A program made the translations under genes and the position numbers. 37,335 nucleotides of DNA from Geodermatophilus africanus (GTDB taxonomy: Bacteria; Actinomycetota; Actinomycetes; Mycobacteriales; Geodermatophilaceae), in NCBI RefSeq assembly GCF_900107105.1, contig NZ_FNOT01000027.1, positions 1 through 37,335 of the forward strand, written 5' to 3'. The notes under the pieces were generated by a model. It was not told the DNA's origin and made no database searches. It saw only the letters and a list, made by a program, of their open reading frames with translations. Shown one piece after another: positions 15,945 through 28,542 of the stretch. Numbering within the stretch: the stretch's first letter is position 1; each line of letters opens with the position of its first letter.

Positions 15945-16670
15945 ATGTCGATCCCTCTGAAGAGGCAAGACCTGTTGGCCGCCAACCTCTACGATCTGGT
16001 CGTGAGCGCTGAGCCCCTGGACCTCGACTCGTCTGCTGCCGCGTCCCTGGCGGACAAGGCCTACCTCGCGATCCGGGACCGGCTGATCATGCTCGACATC
16101 CGGCCGGGCGACCCGATCGACGACGACGAGCTGGCCATGGACCTCGGCGTCGGCCGGACCCCGGTCCGGGAGGCGTTGAAGCGCCTGGAGGGCGACCGGC
16201 TCGTGGTGTCCTACCCGCGGCGAGGGACCTTCGCGACCGGGATGGACATCTCCGACCTGGCGCACATCTCCGACATCCGCGCCCAGCTCGAGCCGTTGGC
16301 GGCCCGTCGTGCCGCCGAACGGGCCGTCCGCGCGGCGCACGCCGAGCTCGAGGACCTGGCCTCGCGCATCCAGCACCTCGACGTCACCCGGATCGACCGG
16401 ACCGAGCTGATGCGCTGGGACCTCGCCGTGCACCGGGCCATCTACCGGGCGGCCGGCAACCCCCACCTGGAGGACGTGCTGATCCGCTACGACAACCTGG
16501 CGACGCGGATCTTCTGCCTGTTCCTCGACCGGCTGCCCACGGTGGACGAGCACGTCGGTGAGCACGTCGAGCTGCTCCGCGCGATCGCCACCGGCGACGC
16601 CGAGCAGGCCGACGACCTCGCCCGTGAGCACGTCCTGGGGTTCGAGCGGGCGATCCGTTCGGTGATCTGA
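15945..16670 (+). CDS. GntR-family (FCD/FadR subgroup) transcriptional regulator
   Basis: A 241-residue regulator. The winged HTH is at about residues 35-105 ([34 protein letters not shown], then the wing YPRRGTFAT). The rest is a helical FCD effector domain with putative metal/ligand residues in [28 protein letters not shown] and [11 protein letters not shown] 15945 is preferred over ATG 15918, because the earlier codon lies inside the operator and GAAGG precedes the later one. It is divergent from sdaA with shared operator DNA, and the same motif precedes glyA. It most likely controls both operons in response to an amine or C1 metabolite; the ligand is unknown. Confidence 0.9.
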   Translation: MSIPLKRQDLLAANLYDLVVSAEPLDLDSSAAASLADKAYLAIRDRLIMLDIRPGDPIDDDELAMDLGVGRTPVREALKRLEGDRLVVSYPRRGTFATGMDISDLAHISDIRAQLEPLAARRAAERAVRAAHAELEDLASRIQHLDVTRIDRTELMRWDLAVHRAIYRAAGNPHLEDVLIRYDNLATRIFCLFLDRLPTVDEHVGEHVELLRAIATGDAEQADDLAREHVLGFERAIRSVI

Positions 16671-16676
16671 AGAAGT

Positions 16677-16740
16677 CGAAGGACCCCGTCCTCCTCACCG
16701 CTCGCAGGCTCGCGGCGAGCTCCTGGACGGGGCGGGCCCC
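16677..16740. repeat. Interspersed GC-rich stem-loop repeat, copy 1
   Basis: Lies between the convergent ends of gntR and folP. CCCCGTCC (16684-16691) pairs with GGACGGGG (16725-16732). In minus-strand orientation it carries CGAGCCTGCGAGCGGTG and GACGGGGTCCTTCG, shared with the copies at about 19344-19400, 19431-19483 and 32241-32284. Its position at two gene ends suggests a bidirectional terminator. Confidence 0.65.
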
Positions 16741-16752
16741 GCACCGGGCGGA

Positions 16753-17625
16753 CTACACCGGGCCGACGGCGTCCAGCACCGTCAGGACGTCCCTCGTGGC
16801 CGCGACGTCGTGCACCCGCAGCACCGCGGCACCTCGCTGGACGGCGACGATCGCCGCGGCCAGGGAGGCGGGCAGCCGGTCCCCCACCGCCCGTCCGGTG
16901 AGCTGCCCGAGCACCGACTTCCGGGACAGCCCGGCCATGACCGGGACCCCCAGGCTGCGCAGCCCGTCGAGCGAGGCCAGCAGGGTGACGTTGTCGGCCG
17001 GCGTCTTGCCGAACCCGAACCCCGGGTCCACCACCAGGTGCTCCTGCGGGATGCCGGCGTCGAGGCAGGCACGCACCCGCTCGGCGAGGAAGGTGCGCAC
17101 CTCCACGACGACGTCCCGGTAGCGCGGGTCCTCCTGCATGGTCTCCGGCGAGCGCTGCATGTGCACCAGGCACACCGGCACGCCCAGCTCCGCGGCGGCC
17201 GCCAGGGCGCCCGGCGACCGCAGCGCCCGGACGTCGTTGACCATGCTCGCCCCGGCCGCCACGGCTGCCCGCATGACCTCGGGCCGCGAGGTGTCCACGG
17301 ACAACGGCACGGGGACCCGCTGCACGAGGGCCTCGACCACCGGGACGACGCGCGCCAGTTCTTCGGCGAGCGTCGGCGGGCGCGAGCCGGGCCGGGTCGA
17401 CTCCCCGCCGACGTCGATCAGGTCGGCACCCTCGGCGGCCAGGGTGCACCCGTGCGCCACGGCCCGGTCCACGTCGTCGAAGCGCCCGCCGTCGGAGAAG
17501 GAATCGGGCGTGACGTTGAGGATGCCGCAGACCAGGGGCCGACCCGCGCCGAGGACCCGGCCGAGGGGGTGCGTCGGGGTACGCGTGCCCACGGGCGGGC
17601 GGTCGGCCAACACCGTGCCGGTCAT
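16753..17625 (-). CDS. folP: Dihydropteroate synthase
   Basis: A 290-residue DHPS with all family landmarks: GILNVTPDSFSDGG (34-47), DVGGESTRPGS, SVDTSRPEVM, MVNDVRAL, VVDPGFGFGKT, GLSRKSVLGQ and the C-terminal RVHDVAATRDVL. It joins p-aminobenzoate to dihydropterin pyrophosphate. It is downstream of folD on the same strand (103-bp gap) with GGAG a few bases before the ATG. Its place in an amine-degradation cluster, along with pabBC, suggests extra folate supply for THF-linked demethylation. Since primary folate synthesis usually has its own folP elsewhere, this may be a second copy; genome data would tell. Confidence 0.93.
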   Translation of the reverse strand: MTGTVLADRPPVGTRTPTHPLGRVLGAGRPLVCGILNVTPDSFSDGGRFDDVDRAVAHGCTLAAEGADLIDVGGESTRPGSRPPTLAEELARVVPVVEALVQRVPVPLSVDTSRPEVMRAAVAAGASMVNDVRALRSPGALAAAAELGVPVCLVHMQRSPETMQEDPRYRDVVVEVRTFLAERVRACLDAGIPQEHLVVDPGFGFGKTPADNVTLLASLDGLRSLGVPVMAGLSRKSVLGQLTGRAVGDRLPASLAAAIVAVQRGAAVLRVHDVAATRDVLTVLDAVGPV

Positions 17626-17683
17626 GGGGTGCTCCGATCTCGCGGGGTCGGGAGGAGGCGGGACGGCGGGTTCACGGCCGCCC

Positions 17684-17699
17684 GAGGAGGACGGGGTCC
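17684..17699. repeat. Fragment of the interspersed repeat in the folD-folP gap
   Basis: GAGGAGGACGGGGTCC is identical to 16 bases of copy 1 (minus orientation) and nearly so to the copy at 19344-19400. It is only the arm and lacks the GAGCCTGCGAG core. Confidence 0.4.
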
Positions 17700-17728
17700 A
17701 TCCACGGTGAGGGGGACGAGGTCCTCCC

Positions 17729-18568
17729 TCAGCAGCGCGCGGACGTGACCGTGTGCCGCAGGAGCAGGGCCGTGGTGACCGGGCCGACCCCGCCGGGGAC
17801 CGGGGTCAGCCCGGCGGCGCGCCCGGTGACCGAGCCGGCGTCGACGTCGCCGACCAGCCCGCCGTCGGGCGTCGGGTTGGTCCCGACGTCGATGACCACC
17901 GCGTCCTCGGCGACGTGCTCGGCGGTGACGAGCTCCGGCCGCCCGACGGCGGCGACGAGCACGTCCGCGGTCCGGGTGACCGCGGCCAGGTCCTTGGTGC
18001 GGCTGTGGCAGACGGTCACGGTCGCGTCCCGCTGCAGCAGCAGGTGCGCCGCGGGCTTGCCGACGACGGTGGAGCGCCCGACCACGACCGCGTGCGCGCC
18101 GGACAGGGGGATCCCGTGGGAGTCCAGGAGCACGAGCACGGCCTCGGCGGTCGCCGGCGCGAAGGCGGGCAGGCCCGCGGCCAGCCGGCCCAGGGTGAGC
18201 GGGTTGGCGCCGTCGACGTCCTTGGCGGGGTCGATCGACGCGGCCAGGTCCTCGAAGACGGCGCCGGCCGGGAGCGGGGTCTGCAGGATGACGCCGTGCA
18301 CCGCAGGATCTGAGCTGAGCGCGGCCAGCTCGGCGCCGATCCGCTCCGGCGTCGCCGTCTCCCCGAGGTCGACGACCGAGCAGGCGATGCCGGTCCTCTG
18401 CGCGGCGCGGGCGATGGAGCGGACGTACCAGGCGCTGGACTCGTCGGCCGTCGCGACGACGACGGCGAGATGGGGCGGTGTCCCGGCGGCGGTCAGGTCC
18501 GCGGCCGCGGCGGCGACCTCGGCGCGGATGCCGGCGGCCAGCTCGGTCCCGCTCAGCGTCGCGGTCAT
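17729..18568 (-). CDS. folD: Methylene-THF dehydrogenase (FolD family) with an altered cyclohydrolase site
   Basis: A 279-residue FolD-family protein. The substrate site includes WYVRSIARAAQ (47-57), GVILQTPLPAG and DPAKDVDGANPLTLGRL. The NADP-binding domain has AVVVGRSTVVGKPAAHLLL, CHSRTKDL, DVGTNPTPDG and the C-terminal PVPGGVGPVTTALLL. The canonical Y-x3-K motif reads Y48-VRS-I52: the lysine needed for cyclohydrolase chemistry in E. coli and human enzymes is isoleucine. The conserved Gln and KDVDG remain, so dehydrogenase activity is likely kept. Its ATG overlaps the fchA TGA (ATGA), and FchA-type proteins supply a cyclohydrolase. I infer a mainly or solely NAD(P)-linked methylene-THF dehydrogenase. 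Confidence 0.9.
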   Translation of the reverse strand: MTATLSGTELAAGIRAEVAAAAADLTAAGTPPHLAVVVATADESSAWYVRSIARAAQRTGIACSVVDLGETATPERIGAELAALSSDPAVHGVILQTPLPAGAVFEDLAASIDPAKDVDGANPLTLGRLAAGLPAFAPATAEAVLVLLDSHGIPLSGAHAVVVGRSTVVGKPAAHLLLQRDATVTVCHSRTKDLAAVTRTADVLVAAVGRPELVTAEHVAEDAVVIDVGTNPTPDGGLVGDVDAGSVTGRAAGLTPVPGGVGPVTTALLLRHTVTSARC

Positions 18569-19185
18569 CGGACCAGCCCGTCCCGGACGGCGGCGGTGAC
18601 CTTCTCCGCGCGCAGCACGAGGTCGTCGACGGTGTCGACGGCCGCGGCGAGCTCTCCCCAGGTCGCCGGGTCCTTGATGCCGGCGAGGTTGACCTCGACG
18701 TTGACCCGGGCCGTCGTGGCCGCGGCCCGGGCCGCCTCGGCCGCGGCGGCGACGTCGCTGACCACGTTGCGGTTGCCGATCGGGAGCAGCTGCTCGGCCA
18801 GGCCCAGCACCTGGTCGGCGACGGCGACGACAACCGCCGGCACCCGGGCCGCCGCGACCAGGGACGTCGCGATGGCCTCGGACCGGGCCGCGGCCTCGTC
18901 GGGCGTCACCTTCGGGAGCCGGTAGGCCGCGGTGACCGCGGTGAAGGCCGCGGCGTCCTCCTCGGCCAGACCCAGCGCGTTCTGGCGCAGCCGGTCGGTG
19001 GTGCTCGTGATGGTGGCGATCTCCTCGGCGTGGTCGGCGTACTTCGCCGAGTCGCTGTAGCGGGCGACCATCGCCACCAGGGCGGCGGCCTGGGCCGCGT
19101 GCAGTGCAGCGGTGGCCCCTCCTCCCGGGGCGGGCACCCTGGCGGCGAGCTGCTCCAGGAACGTCTCGATGGTGTCGGTGCGCAT
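18565..19185 (-). CDS. fchA: Cyclodeaminase/cyclohydrolase family protein (methenyl-THF cyclohydrolase)
   Basis: A 206-residue helical protein of the FTCD_C/FchA family. The N-terminal FLEQLAARVPAPGGGATAAL is the family's folate-site signature, followed by ALVAMVARYSDSAKY and long alanine-rich helices with GNRNVVSDVAAAA. Members either deaminate formimino-THF or hydrolyse methenyl-THF to 10-formyl-THF. No formiminotransferase domain is present and the neighbours are folD and folP, so methenyl-THF cyclohydrolase is the better reading. The ATG has GGAGG 8 bp upstream. Its TGA overlaps the folD ATG. It lies 300 bp downstream of the dimethylglycine dehydrogenase gene, across a block of repeats. 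Confidence 0.9.
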   Translation of the reverse strand: MRTDTIETFLEQLAARVPAPGGGATAALHAAQAAALVAMVARYSDSAKYADHAEEIATITSTTDRLRQNALGLAEEDAAAFTAVTAAYRLPKVTPDEAAARSEAIATSLVAAARVPAVVVAVADQVLGLAEQLLPIGNRNVVSDVAAAAEAARAAATTARVNVEVNLAGIKDPATWGELAAAVDTVDDLVLRAEKVTAAVRDGLVR

Positions 19186-19274
19186 GACGGGTCCTCCGGG
19201 GGTGGGGGCGGTCGCGGGCCGGCGGGCGGCCCCGGCAGTGGTCGGGGTCGCCCGCCGATCCGGCGGGAGGGGGT

Positions 19275-19485
19275 CGGGTGGCCCGCTGCAGGGGCCAGCC
19301 GCGAGCGTGGTGACGGGCTGGAACGGCCACCCTTCAGGGGCCCGCCGGCCCCGTCCCGGGTCCCGCCCCGAGCGTGCGAGGGGTGGGGAGGACGGGGTCC
19401 TTCGACGAGGCGTGGGGGGAAGGGGCGGCCCCCTGCAGGGGCCCGCCGCGAGCCTGCGAGTGGCGGGGGGCAGGGGGTCCTTAAC
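19275..19485. repeat. Cluster of three interspersed repeat copies (within the 300-bp gap 19186-19485)
   Basis: The gap between the dehydrogenase stop and fchA holds no gene. It contains three related units: about 19279-19310 (CCAGCCGCGAGCGTGG), 19344-19402 and 19431-19483 (GCGAGCCTGCGAGTGGC then GGGGGTCCTT). Positions 19344-19388 match 28435-28479 at 41 of 45 bases. The last copy ends directly against the dehydrogenase stop codon. Inverted arms make each copy a likely stem-loop, so the block may end or attenuate transcription before fchA-folD-folP. Confidence 0.65.
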
Positions 19486-22575
<3,090 letters not shown>

Positions 22576-22583
<8 letters not shown>

Positions 22584-25446
22584 CGCGACGGGCTCCTTCG
22601 GGGTCGACCAGCACCGAGCCGGTGACCTCGACCGGGACGAGGGTGCCGTTGAGGGGGACGTGGACGGTCTCGCCGATGCGCTCCCGGCCGCCCCTGACCA
22701 GGGCCAGGGCGAACGGGCGGGCGAGCTCGGCGCTGCGGTAGCTGGAGGTGACGTGGCCGAGCATCGGGACCGGCGGGGGCGGCAGCTGGCCGTCGGCGAG
22801 GAACTCGACGATCTGCGAGCCCTCCGGCAGCACGGTCTCCCGGTCCACGGGCAGCAGCCCGACCAGTTGCTTGCGCAGCGGGTTCTGGTTCTCGACGCGG
22901 GCGAAGGAGCGCTTGCCGACGAAGTCGGGCTTCTTCTTGGAGACCGCCCACGCCATGCCCAGGTCGTGCGGGCTGACGGTGCCGTCGGTGTCCTGCCCGA
23001 TGATCGGGTAGCCCTTCTCCGCGCGCAGGACGTGCATGGTCTCCGTGCCGTACGGCGTGATGCCGTACGGGCGGCCGGCCTCGAGCAGCCGCTGCCAGAC
23101 CGCGATCGCGTACCAGGGGTTGACGTAGACCTCGTAGGCGAGCTCGCCGGAGAAGCTGATCCGGGCCAGCCGGACCGGCACCCCGTCGAGCGTCGTGTCC
23201 CGCCAGGTCATGAACGGGAAGGCCTCGTTCGTGACGTCGACGTCGGGGAAGACGGCGCCGATGACGTCGCGGGAGCGGGGACCGACGACCGGGAAGGTGA
23301 CCCACTGCTCGGTGACCGAGGTGCAGTGCACCCGCAGGTCCGGCCACTCCGTCTGGACCCACTCCTCCATCCAGTCGAGGACCTTCGCCGCGCCGCCGGT
23401 GGTGGTGAGGACGAGGAAGCGGTCCTCGGCCAGGCGCAGCACCGTGCCGTCGTCGATGACCATGCCGTCGACGCCGCACATGACCCCGTAGCGGACGGAG
23501 CCGACCTTCAGGCTGCTCATCAGGTTCGTGTAGAGCCGGTCCAGGAGGACGGCGGCGTCCGCCCCCTGGACGTCGATCTTGCCGAGGGTGGAGCCGTCGA
23601 GGATCCCGACGCCGGTCCGGGCCGCGGCGCACTCCCGCAGGACCGCGGCCGCCATGTCCTCGCCGGGCTGCGGGTAGTGGCGGGGGCGCTTCCACTGACC
23701 GACGTCCTCGAAGACCGCGCCGGCCGCCACGTGCCACTCGTGCAGGGCCGTGACCCGCTCGGGGTCGAAGAGCCGGCCGCGGTCGCGGCCGGCCAGGGCG
23801 GCGAAGGCGACCGGGGTGTAGGGCGGCCGGAACGTGGTGGTCCCGGTGTCCTGCACCGGGATTCCGAGCAGCTCGGCGGTGATCCCCGAGGTGAGGACGC
23901 CGGAGGTCTTGCCCTGGTCGTGCGCCGTCCCGATCGTGGTGTAGCGCTTGACGTGCTCGATGGAGCGCAGGCCGGCGCCGACCGCGCGGGCGATGTCGGC
24001 GACCGTCGCGTCGCGCTGCAGGTCGACGAACGAGGTGCTGCCGTCGGCGCCGGAGGTGTCCGGCACCCGCCACAGCACCAGCGGCGCGGCCGGGACGGCG
24101 GGCTCCGGGGCGGCGGGCAGCCGGTCCTCCCCCGCCGGCGGGATCGCCAGCGCGGTCAGTGCCGCGCGGGCTCTCCGCTGCCCGTCGGCGAGGCACCCGG
24201 GCAGGTCGAGCACGCCGGCGGCGGAGCCGGTGACCGACAGGCCGTCGAGGTCTTCGCCGGGCACGAACGCACCGAGGGCGTCGTCGTAGCGGAGCCGGCC
24301 GCGGGCCTGGCTGTACAGGTGCACCGCGGGGTTCCAGCCCCCGCTGACCAGGAGCAGGTCGCAGCCGATCGCGGTGCTGGCCCCGACCTCGCCGTCCGCG
24401 AACGGGGCGACGAGTGCGTGCGTGACCCGCTCGACGCCCTGCGTGCCGGTCACGACGGCACCGGACAGGACACGGATGCCGGCGAGCTCGCAGTCCTCGC
24501 GGCGCCGCGGGGACCCCTCCGGCCGGGCGTCGACCACCGCCTGCACCTGCACACCCGCGCGGTGCAGGTCGAGGGCGGCGTCGTAGGCGCTGTCGTTGGT
24601 CGTGAAGACGACGGCATCGCGGCCGGGCAGCACGCCGTAGCGGTGGAGGAACGTCCGGGCGGCGCCGGCGAGCATGATCCCCGGGCGGTCGTTGTCGGCG
24701 AAGACGACCGGGCGCTCGTGCGCCCCCGTCGCGACGACGATCGCGCGGGCCCGGATGCGCCACACCCGCTGGCGGGAGACGTGCTTGGGGGCGGCGGCGC
24801 CGAGGTGGTCGGTGCGCCGCTCCAGTGCCAGGACGAAACCGTCGTCGTAGCTGCCGAAGGCGGTGGTCCGCTGCAGGTGCAGCACCTCCGGGGAGGCGGC
24901 CAGCTCGGCGACCGCCGCGGCGACCCACTGCAGCGCCGGGGCGTCGTCGAGCCGCTCGGTGCCCGAGAGCAGGGAGCCGCCGGCCTCGGACTGCTCGTCC
25001 ACCAGGGCGACGCGGGCACCGGCCCGGGCGGCGGTGAGCGCGGCGGCCAGGCCAGCGGGGCCGGCCCCCACGACCAGCACGTCCACGTGGTGGTGGACTG
25101 CGTCGTAGCGAGCGGAGTCGGGGACGTCGGCGAGGCGGCCCTGCCCCGGCAGGCCGTGGGCGACCAGTCCGTCGGAGAGCTCGACGGTGCTGGCCAGCAG
25201 CATCGGCTCGGGGAAGGGCTCCTCGATCTGCACGAGGCCGCCCGGGTCCTCGGCCCAGGCCGCGGCGATGCCGCGCGGCCGGCCGAGCTTGATGCTGGTG
25301 GCGACCTGGTGCCGGCCGTTCGCGAGCAGTGCCGAGGCCAGGGTGTCGCCGGGGTGACCGGTGAGGGTCTGCCCCTCGAAGGTGAACTCGACGGTGGTGG
25401 CGCGGTCGATGCGGCCGCCCGAGGGGGTGCGGAAGGGAGTGCTCAC
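22576..25446 (-). CDS. soxA: Sarcosine oxidase alpha subunit
   Basis: A 956-residue subunit. Residues about 15-105 form a 2Fe-2S-ferredoxin-like domain without the cluster cysteines, as in the family (VEFTFEGQTLTGHPGDTLAS). A dinucleotide-binding domain follows (VLVVGAGPAGLAAALTAARA, 124-143). The C-terminal half is a GcvT-like folate domain (RLYTNLMSSLKVGSVRYG, SFSGELAYEVYV, LRAEKGYPIIGQDTDGTV). It passes the sarcosine methyl group to THF as methylene-THF. The GTG at 25446 overlaps the soxD TGA (GTGA); the open frame reaches further upstream, but that part shadows soxD and soxB. The length matches the usual ~965 residues. Confidence 0.95.
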
Positions 25447-25721
25447 GGGGTCACCGGCTTCGGGTCGTCGAGGCGGTACACGCTCTCGAAGCGGTAGGTG
25501 GTGGTGTCGCGGATCGCGTTGAACCAGCGGCGGCAGCCGGCGTTGTGGTTCCAGCGCTCGGCGAAGCGGCCCTTGGTGTTGTCGCGGAAGAAGACGTAGT
25601 GCGCCCACTCCTCGTCCGAGAGCTCGGCGGGGCTGTCCGGGTAGGGGACGTGGGCCTGGCCGCCGTAGGAGAACTCGACCTCCTCGCGGGGGCCGCACCA
25701 CGGGCATGCGATGAGTTGCAC
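25443..25721 (-). CDS. soxD: Sarcosine oxidase delta subunit
   Basis: A 92-residue zinc subunit. With GTG 25721 as start (GGGAG just upstream), the ligands fall at C6, C9 (CPWCG), H59 and C63 (WNHNAGCRRWF), the spacing known for the structural zinc of heterotetrameric sarcosine oxidase. Other landmarks are EVEFSYGGQAH and RDNTKGRFAERW. It is essential for assembly rather than catalysis. It sits between soxB (14-bp gap) and soxA (GTGA overlap). The larger open frame that contains it extends antisense-like through soxB and should be ignored. Confidence 0.94.
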   Translation of the reverse strand: MQLIACPWCGPREEVEFSYGGQAHVPYPDSPAELSDEEWAHYVFFRDNTKGRFAERWNHNAGCRRWFNAIRDTTTYRFESVYRLDDPKPVTP

Positions 25722-25735
25722 GGGGACTCCCTGGG

Positions 25736-26995
25736 TCAGTGGGCCACGGCGGCGGCGCCGTGCTCGTCGACGAGTGCACCGGTGACGAACCGGTCGAGGC
25801 TGAACGGCGTCACGAGCGGGTGGGGCTCGTCGTGGGCGATGGTGTGCGCCAGGGCCGAGCCGATGCCGGGCGTGGCCTTGAAGCCGCCGGTGCCCCAGCC
25901 GCAGTTGAGGTAGACGTTCTCGTAGGGCGTGCGCCCGACGATCGGCGAGGCGTCGGGGCTGACGTCGACGATGCCGCCCCAGGTGCGCAGCAGGTGCGCT
26001 CGCGCGAACACCGGGAAGAGCTCGACGGCGGCGGCCATCTGGCGCTCGATGATGTGGAACGCGCCCCGCTGGCCGTAGCCGTTGTACGAGTCGACGCCGG
26101 CGCCCATGACCAGCTCGCCCTTGTGCGCCTGGGAGACGTACACGTGGACGGCGTTGGACATGACCACCGTGGGGTGCACCGGCTCGAGCAGCTCGGAGAC
26201 CAGCGCCTGCAGCGGGTGGCTCTGGATCGGCACGCGGATGCCGAGCATGTCGGTGAGCACGGAGGTGTTGCCGGCCGCGCAGAGGGCCACGGTGCCCGCG
26301 CCGATGGTGCCGCGGGTGGTCTGCACCCCGGTGACCCGGTCGCCGTCGGTGGTGAACCCGGTGACCTCGCAGTCCTGGATGAGGTCGATCCCGGCCTCGT
26401 CCGCGCGGCGGGCGAAGCCCCAGGCCACGTAGTCGTGCTTGGCGATGCCGGCGCGGGGCTGATAGGTGGCCCCGAGCACCGGGTAGCGGATGTCGGTCGA
26501 GGTGTTGACGACCGGGCAGACCTTGCGGACCTCGTCCGGCTCCAGCCACTCCGCGTCGACGCCGTTGAGCTTGTTGGCCTCGACCCGGCGCACGCTGTCA
26601 CGGACGTCCTGCAGGGTGTGGGCCAGGTTGAGCACGCCGCGCTGGCTGAACAGGATCGGGTAGCCGAGGTCCTCTTCGAGCCCTTCCCACAGCTTCAGCG
26701 CGTGCTCGTAGATGCCCGAGCTCTCGTCCCACAGGTAGTTGGACCGGATGATCGTGGTGTTGCGGGCCATGTTGCCGCCGGCCAGCCAGCCCTTCTCGAG
26801 AACGGCGACGTTCGTGATGCCGTGGTTCTTCGCCAGGTAGTGGGCGGTGGCCAGGCCGTGCCCGCCGCCGCCGACGACCACCACGTCGTAGGAGCGCTTC
26901 GGCTCCGGGCTCCGCCAGAGGGCGTCCGGGTGCTCCGGTAGGTCCGCGCCGGGGGTGCGTGGGGTGCGGGTGGCGTGGGGGGAACCGAGGCTCAT
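25736..26995 (-). CDS. soxB: Sarcosine oxidase beta subunit
   Basis: A 419-residue flavoprotein of the D-amino-acid oxidase/GlpO fold. It has an FAD-binding [19 protein letters not shown] at 37-55, and [18 protein letters not shown], the beta-subunit signature. H187 in [12 protein letters not shown] is at the position that binds FMN covalently in the heterotetrameric enzyme. The C-terminus includes [17 protein letters not shown] and [14 protein letters not shown]. It oxidises sarcosine to glycine, with the methyl group going to THF on the alpha subunit and electrons to oxygen. Its ATG overlaps the glyA TGA (ATGA). It is the first sox gene of the operon. Confidence 0.96.
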   Translation of the reverse strand: MSLGSPHATRTPRTPGADLPEHPDALWRSPEPKRSYDVVVVGGGGHGLATAHYLAKNHGITNVAVLEKGWLAGGNMARNTTIIRSNYLWDESSGIYEHALKLWEGLEEDLGYPILFSQRGVLNLAHTLQDVRDSVRRVEANKLNGVDAEWLEPDEVRKVCPVVNTSTDIRYPVLGATYQPRAGIAKHDYVAWGFARRADEAGIDLIQDCEVTGFTTDGDRVTGVQTTRGTIGAGTVALCAAGNTSVLTDMLGIRVPIQSHPLQALVSELLEPVHPTVVMSNAVHVYVSQAHKGELVMGAGVDSYNGYGQRGAFHIIERQMAAAVELFPVFARAHLLRTWGGIVDVSPDASPIVGRTPYENVYLNCGWGTGGFKATPGIGSALAHTIAHDEPHPLVTPFSLDRFVTGALVDEHGAAAVAH

Positions 26996-28320
26996 CGGGG
27001 GACCTCCGTCAGGTCGGGGTAGAGCGGGTGGCGGTCGGCCAGCCGGGTGACCCGGCCGCGCAGCTCGGCGAGCTGGTCCTCGCCCACCGAGGGCCGCAGC
27101 GCGGCGGCGATGACGTCGGCGACCTCGGTGAAGTCCTCGAGGTCGAATCCGCGCGCCGCCAGGGCCGGGGTGCCGATGCGGACCCCGGAGCTGACCATCG
27201 GCGGGCGGGGGTCGAAGGGCACCGCGTTGCGGTTGACGGTGATGCCGATCGCGTGCAGCCGGTCCTCGGCCTGCCGGCCGTCCAGCTCCGACTCGCGCAG
27301 GTCCACCAGGACGAGGTGGACGTCGGTGCCGCCGCTGACCACGTCGATGCCCGCCGCGCGGGAGTCGGCGGCCAGCAACCGGTCGGCCAGGATCCGGGCG
27401 CCGGCGAGGGTCCGCTCCTGGCGCTCGCGGAAGGCCGGCTCCGCGGCCAGCTTGAAGGCCACCGCCTTGGCCGCGATCACGTGCTCCAGGGGCCCGCCCT
27501 GCTGGCCGGGGAAGACCGACGAGTTGAACTTCTTCGCGAGGTCGGCCGTGGCCAGGATGACCCCGCCGCGCGGCCCGCCCAGGGTCTTGTGCGTGGTCGA
27601 GGTGACCACGTGCGCGTGCGGCACCGGGGAGGGGTGCAGCCCGGCGGCGACGAGGCCGGCGAAGTGCGCCATGTCGACCATCAGGTAGGCACCGACCTCG
27701 TCGGCGATCCGGCGGAACTCGGCGAAGTCCAGGTGGCGGGGGTAGGCCGACCAGCCGGCCACGATGAGCTTGGGCCGCCGCTCCCGAGCCAGCTCCGCCA
27801 CCTCGGCCATGTCGACCCGGTGGTCCTCGCGGCCCACGTGGTACGCGGCCACGTCGTAGAGCTTCCCGGAGAAGTTGAGCCTCATCCCGTGGGTCAGGTG
27901 ACCGCCGTGGGCCAGGTCCAGCCCCAGGATGGTGTCGCCGGGCTCCAGCAGGGCAGACATCGCCGCGGCGTTGGCCTGGGCACCCGAGTGCGGCTGCACG
28001 TTGGCGTACTCCGCGCCGAACAGCGCCTTCAGCCGGTCGATGGCCAGCTGCTCGATGACGTCCACGTGCTCGCAGCCGCCGTAGTACCGCCGGCCGGGGT
28101 AGCCCTCGGCGTACTTGTTGGTCAGCACCGAGCCCTGGGCCTGCATGACGGCCACCGGGGCGAAGTTCTCGCTGGCGATCATCTCCAGCGTGGTCTGCTG
28201 CCGGGACAGCTCGGCGGCGATCGCCTCGGAGACCTCCGGGTCGGTGTCCGCCAGGGACCGGTCGAGGACGGGGTTCGCGACGGCCGAGGCCGGTCGAGCC
28301 TCGTCAACCTGGACGACCAT
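26992..28320 (-). CDS. glyA: Serine hydroxymethyltransferase
   Basis: A 442-residue PLP enzyme. Landmarks are [11 protein letters not shown] (46-56), [17 protein letters not shown] (68-84), [10 protein letters not shown], the PLP-phosphate region [13 protein letters not shown], and the Schiff-base lysine K245 in [13 protein letters not shown]. It joins glycine and methylene-THF, both products of the downstream sarcosine oxidase, to form serine. It leads the operon and its stop overlaps the soxB start. GAAGGAG precedes the ATG. An operator-like palindrome is 29 bp upstream. Most genomes keep another glyA for biosynthesis; this one is probably the catabolic copy, an inference from context. Confidence 0.96.
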   Translation of the reverse strand: MVVQVDEARPASAVANPVLDRSLADTDPEVSEAIAAELSRQQTTLEMIASENFAPVAVMQAQGSVLTNKYAEGYPGRRYYGGCEHVDVIEQLAIDRLKALFGAEYANVQPHSGAQANAAAMSALLEPGDTILGLDLAHGGHLTHGMRLNFSGKLYDVAAYHVGREDHRVDMAEVAELARERRPKLIVAGWSAYPRHLDFAEFRRIADEVGAYLMVDMAHFAGLVAAGLHPSPVPHAHVVTSTTHKTLGGPRGGVILATADLAKKFNSSVFPGQQGGPLEHVIAAKAVAFKLAAEPAFRERQERTLAGARILADRLLAADSRAAGIDVVSGGTDVHLVLVDLRESELDGRQAEDRLHAIGITVNRNAVPFDPRPPMVSSGVRIGTPALAARGFDLEDFTEVADVIAAALRPSVGEDQLAELRGRVTRLADRHPLYPDLTEVPR

Positions 28321-28348
28321 GCCGGGCGCTCCTTCTGTTGGTGCCGAG

Positions 28349-28364
28349 GACTGGTATATCAGTC
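28349..28364. promoter_or_regulatory. Predicted GntR-family operator upstream of glyA
   Basis: GACTGGTATATCAGTC is palindromic at 14 of 16 positions and contains the same TGGTATATCAG found in the sdaA/gntR promoter. Conservation continues one base past it as GT(A/G)C. It lies 29-44 bp before the glyA start, where a repressor could block initiation of the glyA-sox operon. Confidence 0.7.
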
Positions 28365-28434
28365 GTGCAACACCGTAGGGTGACGATCGAACGCGGTCAA
28401 GGGGGTGCCAGGAGAGAACCTCCCGGACCCCACC

Positions 28435-28479
28435 GCCGGCCCCGTTGCGGGTCCCACCCCGAGCGTGCGAAGGGTGGGG
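28435..28479. repeat. Interspersed repeat copy upstream of the mycothiol dehydrogenase gene
   Basis: Matches 19344-19388 at 41 of 45 bases, including CCCCGAGCGTGCGA. CCCCACC and GGGTGGGG arms allow a stem-loop. Unlike the other copies it is in a divergent promoter region, so it probably lies in the 5' leader of the dehydrogenase transcript. Confidence 0.6.
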
Positions 28480-28542
28480 GAACCGCCGAGAGCAGCGACC
28501 ACCGCGTCCGGTCCGCACATCTGCGAGAGGAGATCCACCGTC

